Assembly (NCBI GenBank): GCA_963934295.1
Contig: CAWVXY010000003.1
Span: 1 to 64,000, forward strand
Direction: 5' to 3'
Source: Seribacter sp963934295
GTDB lineage: Bacteria > Verrucomicrobiota > Verrucomicrobiia > Opitutales > Seribacteraceae
DNA: 64,000 nucleotides
In this document: positions 60,278-64,000 of the stretch, piece by piece
How the letters are laid out: each line of letters starts with the position of its first letter
How positions within the stretch are numbered: the stretch's first letter is position 1
Notes under the pieces: generated by a model
What the model saw: only the letters and a program-made list of their open reading frames with translations
Told to the model about the DNA's origin: nothing
Database searches by the model: none
Made by a program: the position numbers and the translations under genes

Positions 60278-60594
60278 AATTCCAGTTCCTCGACCCGTTT
60301 TTCGAGCCCTCCCTTAAGTTTCGATTTTTTCTTATCCGCCTCGTAAGATTCTTCTGTCACTATTCCCATCACCACCTCCTCGAGTATTTCAATCCGCTTT
60401 TTCATTTCAATTGATTCCTTGGTCAGATTGATCTTTCCAGAAAAAACCTGCCAAAAGAGAAGGGTCACCCATCCGCAATAAATCCACAATCCTTCAATAT
60501 TATGCTGGGTATCCAAATAAAAAAAATAGACAAGGAAAAGAATCACTGGAATAATCAATTTTACAACTCTTGTAAGTACTTTGTCTGTTATCAT
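60265..60594 (-). CDS. Small membrane protein with coiled-coil tail, unknown
   Basis: The 109-residue protein has two hydrophobic segments (about 10-26, VVKLIIPVILFLVYFFY, and about 33-52, LWIYCGWVTLLFWQVFSG) followed by a charged helix with MKKRIEILEEVVMGIVTEE and LKGGLEKRVEELELK. It starts at ATG 60594. The C-terminus is cytoplasmic by the positive-inside rule. No family recognised. Convergent with icd. Confidence 0.65.
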   Translation of the reverse strand: MITDKVLTRVVKLIIPVILFLVYFFYLDTQHNIEGLWIYCGWVTLLFWQVFSGKINLTKESIEMKKRIEILEEVVMGIVTEESYEADKKKSKLKGGLEKRVEELELKTG

Positions 60595-60926
60595 ATCCGA
60601 AAGATAATCAAGGCACCCTCTCTTTAAAAGAGTTAATTGTTAATAGCTTCCCCAATCTACCGACCCAGCGAGTGACTCGAAATAACAAATTAGTTGCGAG
60701 TTGATATGCAGTCTTAACAGCACACTCATGTCATTGCGAGGAGAGAACAGAGTGACCGACGCGGCAATCCATCGTGACTCGGGGGATGCGGATGTCTTGT
60801 CTCTTCGCTTCCTGGTTCACAGGGGATCGCCACGGGCTTCGCTCTCGCGATGACAAGGATGAAATGCCAAACAAATCGCTGCTCTTATTTTAAATCAATA
60901 ATTAAAAGCAGGCATTGTATTTGAAG
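60595..60926. other. Intergenic region holding a terminal-inverted-repeat element
   Basis: These 332 bases lie between the small membrane protein and rdgB. The part at 60729-60855 is an inverted-repeat element, described separately. The flanks are AT-rich and show no gene, tRNA or riboswitch. Confidence 0.5.
60729..60855. repeat. 127-bp element with 12-bp terminal inverted repeats (REP or MITE-like)
   Basis: TGTCATTGCGAG (60729-60740) and CTCGCGATGACA (60844-60855) are inverted repeats with one mismatch. Inside are GCGGCAATCC (60761-60770) and, near the other end, GGATCGCCACGGGCTTCGC, so the outer 40 bases on each side also look alike in reverse. The TCATTGCGAG/CGCGATGACA ends are those of a widespread dispersed bacterial repeat family, as I recall. 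The element is GC-rich in AT-rich surroundings. No ORF or transposase is inside, so it would move only in trans. Confidence 0.75.
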
Positions 60927-61532
60927 CTAAACATCTTGTTGCTTTAGCCAACTGATCAATTTAGTTAATGCCCGTGCACGGTGGCTAATTTTGGCTTTTT
61001 CATCAAGTGAAATTTCTGCAAAGGTGGACTGACTTTCCAAGGGTTGAAATAACGGATCATACCCAAATCCACCGGCACCTTTTCGTTCCCTTAAAAGGAT
61101 TCCTTCACAGGCTCCGGAGAATGTCTTCTCCACCCCATCCCCGACCAAGGCAAGAACGCAACGAAAACGGCAGTTCCGCTCGTCTTCGGGAATCCCGTCC
61201 ATTTCTCTCAAAACCTTCTCATTATTCGCCTCGTCATCACACTCCAGACCGGCATAGCGTGCGGAGATCACCCCAGGACGACCGTCCAGGGCGTCGATTT
61301 CAATCCCACTATCATCAGCAAGATACCAGGCGTCCGCGGGACCCAACTCACGCAAACCATTTGCTTTAAGCAGGGAATTGGCCTCAAATGTCGAACCTGT
61401 TTCCTCGACTTCCGGCATGCCCCCGGCCTCGTTGGGACCACAGACACGAACCGAAAGTCCGGCCAAGTTCAAAGCTGTTTGCAACTCGTTAAGTTTGTGG
61501 GCGTTGCCCGAAGCAAGATAAATTGTTTTCAT
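60927..61532 (-). CDS. rdgB: Non-canonical purine NTP pyrophosphatase (RdgB/HAM1)
   Basis: The 201-residue enzyme removes ITP, dITP and XTP from the nucleotide pool. The nucleotide-binding start is LASGNAHKLNELQ (5-17), the central site is YLADDSGIEIDALDGRPGVISARYAG and the C-terminal motif is GFGYDPLFQP with SHRARAL. Length is typical. It overlaps ribD by four bases (ATGA) on the same strand, so the two share a transcript with xth just upstream. Confidence 0.95.
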   Translation of the reverse strand: MKTIYLASGNAHKLNELQTALNLAGLSVRVCGPNEAGGMPEVEETGSTFEANSLLKANGLRELGPADAWYLADDSGIEIDALDGRPGVISARYAGLECDDEANNEKVLREMDGIPEDERNCRFRCVLALVGDGVEKTFSGACEGILLRERKGAGGFGYDPLFQPLESQSTFAEISLDEKAKISHRARALTKLISWLKQQDV

Positions 61533-62617
61533 AAAAATCCGTGGGTTAACCGATCTTCCCCCAGAATGGTTTGAACCGGTTCTCTGAGCTCGTACTGATC
61601 CAAGTCCGGTGCGGCTAGTGCATCCGGTGAATCAAAGAACTTGGGTGAGCGATAGCGAAAAAGGTAGTCGATCTCATCCGCCACCAAAAGTGACTGTGCT
61701 AAGGAAGGCCCCCCTTCGCAATAAACTGAATTTAATTCAAAATTATTCAATACGGTACGCAAGGAAGTTGGCAACATCCTCCCATCCTTATCGGCTGCCA
61801 CTTCAACCAATTTTACTCCCAGTTCCTCGGCCCTTTGAATGCGTTGGCCACTGGTCAGTGAGGTTGTGGTCAAAATGAATGTGTGGTCCGTAAATTGATC
61901 AGAATAAAGTTTTCGAGGACTTACCTCAGGAGCAAGTGTAGAAAGACGAGAATCCACCACCAAACGAACCGGACACCAGGTCTCCCCTTCAATTCGTGCG
62001 GTGAGGGATGGGTTGTCCGCAAGCACCGTTCCAGCCCCCACACAAATTGCCGGAAAAAGACGTCGCCAATTCATCATATCAATCCGGGCCTCGGCTTCCG
62101 TGATCGGACTCGGATGCCCGGCTTTCTCCGCTACCATTCCATTAGAGGTCTCTGCAATCTTAAGAGCGACCAAGGGGGTTCCCGATTTCATTTGATGGTT
62201 AAAAATAAAATTTAACCGGGTAAAATGTGCCTGAACGCTTTCGGGGGCAAGGGTTACTTCAATTCCGTGGTTCTTCAGGATTTCCAAGCCACGTCCAGAA
62301 TGTTCCGGATTGGGATCAAGGCAGCAGACCATCACTTTCTTAATTCCCGATTGAATAATCGCATGGGTGCAGGGTGGTGTCCGGCCAAAAGTCGAACAAG
62401 GTTCCAATGAGACAAAAAGGGAAGCTCCCTCCCTAGGCGTCCGTCCAAGATTCGAAAAAGCGACCACTTCAGCATGTGGAGAACCTGCACATTCATGATA
62501 CCCCTCAGCAACCACTTCATTGTCCTCCACAATCATCGCCCCCACCATGGGATTGGGGTGTGTCTTCCCCCACCCTTTGCATGCGAGATCGAATATCCTC
62601 GCATAAAAATTTTCCAT
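61529..62617 (-). CDS. ribD: Bifunctional riboflavin biosynthesis protein RibD
   Basis: I start at the ATG at 62617 (362 residues, MENFYARIFDLACKGWGKTHPNPMVGA), because the longer open frame reaches into xth and reads as a shadow there. The deaminase domain holds HAEVVAF (zinc His and catalytic Glu) and EPCSTFGRTPPCTHAI (zinc Cys pair). The reductase domain follows with LKIAETSNGMVAEKAG, GAGTVLADNPSLTAR and VRLVVDSRL. It makes the pyrimidine intermediate of riboflavin. Its stop overlaps rdgB in ATGA. No other rib genes or FMN riboswitch lie adjacent. Confidence 0.94.
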   Translation of the reverse strand: MENFYARIFDLACKGWGKTHPNPMVGAMIVEDNEVVAEGYHECAGSPHAEVVAFSNLGRTPREGASLFVSLEPCSTFGRTPPCTHAIIQSGIKKVMVCCLDPNPEHSGRGLEILKNHGIEVTLAPESVQAHFTRLNFIFNHQMKSGTPLVALKIAETSNGMVAEKAGHPSPITEAEARIDMMNWRRLFPAICVGAGTVLADNPSLTARIEGETWCPVRLVVDSRLSTLAPEVSPRKLYSDQFTDHTFILTTTSLTSGQRIQRAEELGVKLVEVAADKDGRMLPTSLRTVLNNFELNSVYCEGGPSLAQSLLVADEIDYLFRYRSPKFFDSPDALAAPDLDQYELREPVQTILGEDRLTHGFL

Positions 62618-62627
62618 TTGAATAGAA

Positions 62628-63413
62628 TCAGGCACGGGCAAGGGAAAGTCCAACCGGACAATGATCAGAACCTTCAATTTCGGGCAATATGTAAGCATCT
62701 CGTATCGAGGTGGCAAGATCATCGGATACCACAAAGTAGTCAATCCGCCATCCCACATTCCGTGCACGGGCACCGGCACGGTAAGACCACCAGGAATAAG
62801 CGTTTTCCTGCTCCGGATGAACATGGCGAAAAGTGTCAATAAATCCCTCAGCCAGCAAATTTGAAAAACCCTCACGTTCTTCGTCGGTAAATCCTGCACT
62901 GTTTCGATTTGTTTTCGGATTAGCCAAATCAATTTCCCGATGGGCCACATTTAAATCTCCACAAAGTACAACGGGTTTGGACTGGCGCAATGCAAGCAGA
63001 TAGTCTTTTAAATCAGGATCCCAGGAATCATAACGGTAGGGCAAACGGGAAAGATCCCCCTTGGAGTTGGGTACATAAACATTAACCAAATAAAAGCCGT
63101 CAAATTCATAAGTAATGACTCGACCTTCTCCCCCGTGTTTCTCATCAGGTAAATCCTCCCGAATAGAAAGTGGTTCCGTTTTGGAAAAAATTGCGGTTCC
63201 GGAATATCCTTTTTTTTCGGCGAGGTGGTAATGCCTGAATGGATAACCGAAATCGTCATCAGGAATTACTTCGGGATTTAACTTCACCTCCTGAAGGCAG
63301 AGAAGATCGGGATTTTTCTCTGAAACGAAAGAATCAAAGGTTTTTTTGCGACAGGCACGCAGTCCATTCACATTCCAGGAAATCATTTCGATCGTTGCAT
63401 TTGTTGAACTCAT
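62628..63413 (-). CDS. xth: Exodeoxyribonuclease III / AP endonuclease
   Basis: The 261-residue EEP-family nuclease cuts at abasic sites and has 3' exonuclease and phosphatase activity. In order: ISWNVNGLRA (Asn), LCLQEVKL (metal-binding Glu), YVPNSKGDLSRLPYRYDSW (catalytic Tyr region), GDLNVAHREIDL (Asp/Asn), WRIDYFVVSDDL and GSDHCPVGL (catalytic Asp-His). Start ATG at 63413 with a short polar lead. It stands upstream of ribD and rdgB, a DNA-repair and nucleotide-hygiene grouping with rdgB. Confidence 0.95.
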   Translation of the reverse strand: MSSTNATIEMISWNVNGLRACRKKTFDSFVSEKNPDLLCLQEVKLNPEVIPDDDFGYPFRHYHLAEKKGYSGTAIFSKTEPLSIREDLPDEKHGGEGRVITYEFDGFYLVNVYVPNSKGDLSRLPYRYDSWDPDLKDYLLALRQSKPVVLCGDLNVAHREIDLANPKTNRNSAGFTDEEREGFSNLLAEGFIDTFRHVHPEQENAYSWWSYRAGARARNVGWRIDYFVVSDDLATSIRDAYILPEIEGSDHCPVGLSLARA

Positions 63414-63510
63414 TAAATTTTAGATTTTTAAAAACATATGGTTGGCAATAGGTCGGTTATATACTACCCATGTTATTCTTTACGCAAAACCACAAGAAAA
63501 AGTAATTAAC

Positions 63511-64000
63511 ATGGCATCTCCAACAGATATTCGCAAAGGCAGAGTAATGGTCTATCAAGGCGCTCCTCACCTTGTATTAGAAATGTTGCATCGTACGCAG
63601 GGCAGGCAAGCCGGCTTTGTGCAAACAACTTTACGAAACCTGCAAAGTGGTTCAACCACTACCACAAAATTTCGCTCAACAGATAATGTCGAGTTCATGC
63701 ACACAACTACGCAGAAACTTGAATTTAGCTACAAAGATACTGAAGGACATCACTTCATGGATTTAGAAACTTATGAAGATACCGTGTTACCGAGCGACAT
63801 AATTGGAGAAGACGACTATTTTTTGGTGGAAGGTAACACCTATGATATTTTACTTATAGACGGAGAAGCTATTCGGCTTGAATTACCAGCTTCTGTTGAA
63901 GCAAAAGTGATTGAAGCACCTGAAGCCTTAAGAGGTGATACTGCGGGTAATGTCCTTAAACCAGTCACTATCTCTTCTGGCATTACAATTCAAGTACCCC
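63511..64000 (+). CDS. efp: Elongation factor P, N-terminal part (cut by window edge)
   Basis: The frame from ATG 63511 runs to the right edge (163 codons): MASPTDIRKGRVMVYQGAPH, LHRTQGRQAGFVQTTLRNL, then GSTTTTKFRSTD. Domain I carries the tip that reaches the peptidyl-tRNA; the tip residue is Arg32 in TQGRQAGF, where many bacteria have a modifiable Lys. Domain II follows with MDLETYEDTVLPSDIIGEDDYFLVEG, and domain III begins with ELPASVEAKVIEAPEALRGDTAGN. It relieves ribosome stalling at polyproline. Notably, the window also encodes a long proline-rich protein (39975). Confidence 0.94.
   Translation, partial: MASPTDIRKGRVMVYQGAPHLVLEMLHRTQGRQAGFVQTTLRNLQSGSTTTTKFRSTDNVEFMHTTTQKLEFSYKDTEGHHFMDLETYEDTVLPSDIIGEDDYFLVEGNTYDILLIDGEAIRLELPASVEAKVIEAPEALRGDTAGNVLKPVTISSGITIQVP

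Noticed and set aside
61529..62950. Long version of ribD reaching to 62950
   Set aside because: The extra 111 codons overlap the xth gene on the same strand and lack any RibD similarity; the ATG at 62617 matches the family start.
1..64000. CRISPR array or tRNA genes
   Set aside because: No regularly spaced short direct repeats and no cloverleaf with GGTTCGA-type arm were found when reading the intergenic regions. The RPSKALKEA repeats at 12111 and the InlB repeats are inside coding sequence.

Overview
This is an AT-rich chromosomal window from a Gram-negative (LPS-type) bacterium. The LptD-like protein, several lipoboxes, outer-membrane barrels, a lipoprotein efflux channel and type II pseudopilins all indicate an outer membrane. 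The start of elongation factor P at the right edge, the PPi-type phosphofructokinase, the monomeric isocitrate dehydrogenase and the many secreted InlB-repeat and MORN proteins look most like a marine member of the Verrucomicrobiota (Opitutae/Puniceicoccales-like). That placement is inference from remembered family flavour, not a phylogeny. Most genes start without a recognisable Shine-Dalgarno sequence, and several use TTG or GTG, often in 4-base ATGA/TTGA/GTGA overlaps.

Layout. 1-10 kb: a helicase fragment, folA, a lysA-like gene overlapping a Cys/Met-type PLP enzyme, PPi-phosphofructokinase, purB-ispH, a putatively exported methyltransferase and a cell-wall amidase. 10.1-21.5 kb: an accessory regulatory and secretion locus, the most interesting part of the window. 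21.5-28.2 kb: recR-ybaB-epimerase, a low-molecular-weight phosphatase next to a fructosamine-kinase-like gene, hpt, a DedA-type membrane protein, tdk and an ABC-F ATPase. 28.2-32.5 kb: a four-gene efflux operon (FtsX-type permease, LolD-like ATPase, adaptor, lipoprotein outer-membrane channel). 32.8-37.4 kb: surface lipoproteins, including two convergent MORN-repeat proteins, then glgB. 37.5-41.1 kb: LptD-like protein, two unknown genes and thioredoxin. 41.1-50.3 kb (minus strand): menA-like prenyltransferase, four pseudopilins, murJ, a TPR protein, a PP2C phosphatase, a DinG/XPD-like helicase and an MBL hydrolase. 50.5-56.9 kb: two tandem tiny membrane proteins, an InlB/LRR surface protein, small secreted proteins, a DoxX-like protein and a porin. 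57.1-64 kb: an HTH regulator with an operator-like palindrome, monomeric isocitrate dehydrogenase, an inverted-repeat element, rdgB-ribD, xth and the start of efp.

The candidate undescribed system lies at 10.1-18.3 kb. An NtrC-type response regulator (12943-14349) and a membrane histidine kinase (16952-18343) flank secreted coiled-coil proteins. Two loci (upstream of 10850 and of 14529) each carry a pair of 17-bp palindromes spaced exactly 31 bp apart, about 90-100 bp upstream of a weak sigma-54-like element, which in turn lies 53-54 bp from the start codon. Each palindrome pair directly follows a regulator gene: one intact, one decayed with its ATPase domain deleted but with traces of both ends left. 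The controlled proteins (two coiled-coil proteins and an EF-hand protein) share a conserved C-terminal module ending VETEATRTSDL or VETEPNRSTDL, kept at protein level although the codons have diverged. I read this as a duplicated two-component regulon for exported proteins that carry a common C-terminal tag. A second theme is a tryptophan-rich C-terminal domain shared by two otherwise different InlB-repeat surface proteins (18381-21467 and 51265-53643).
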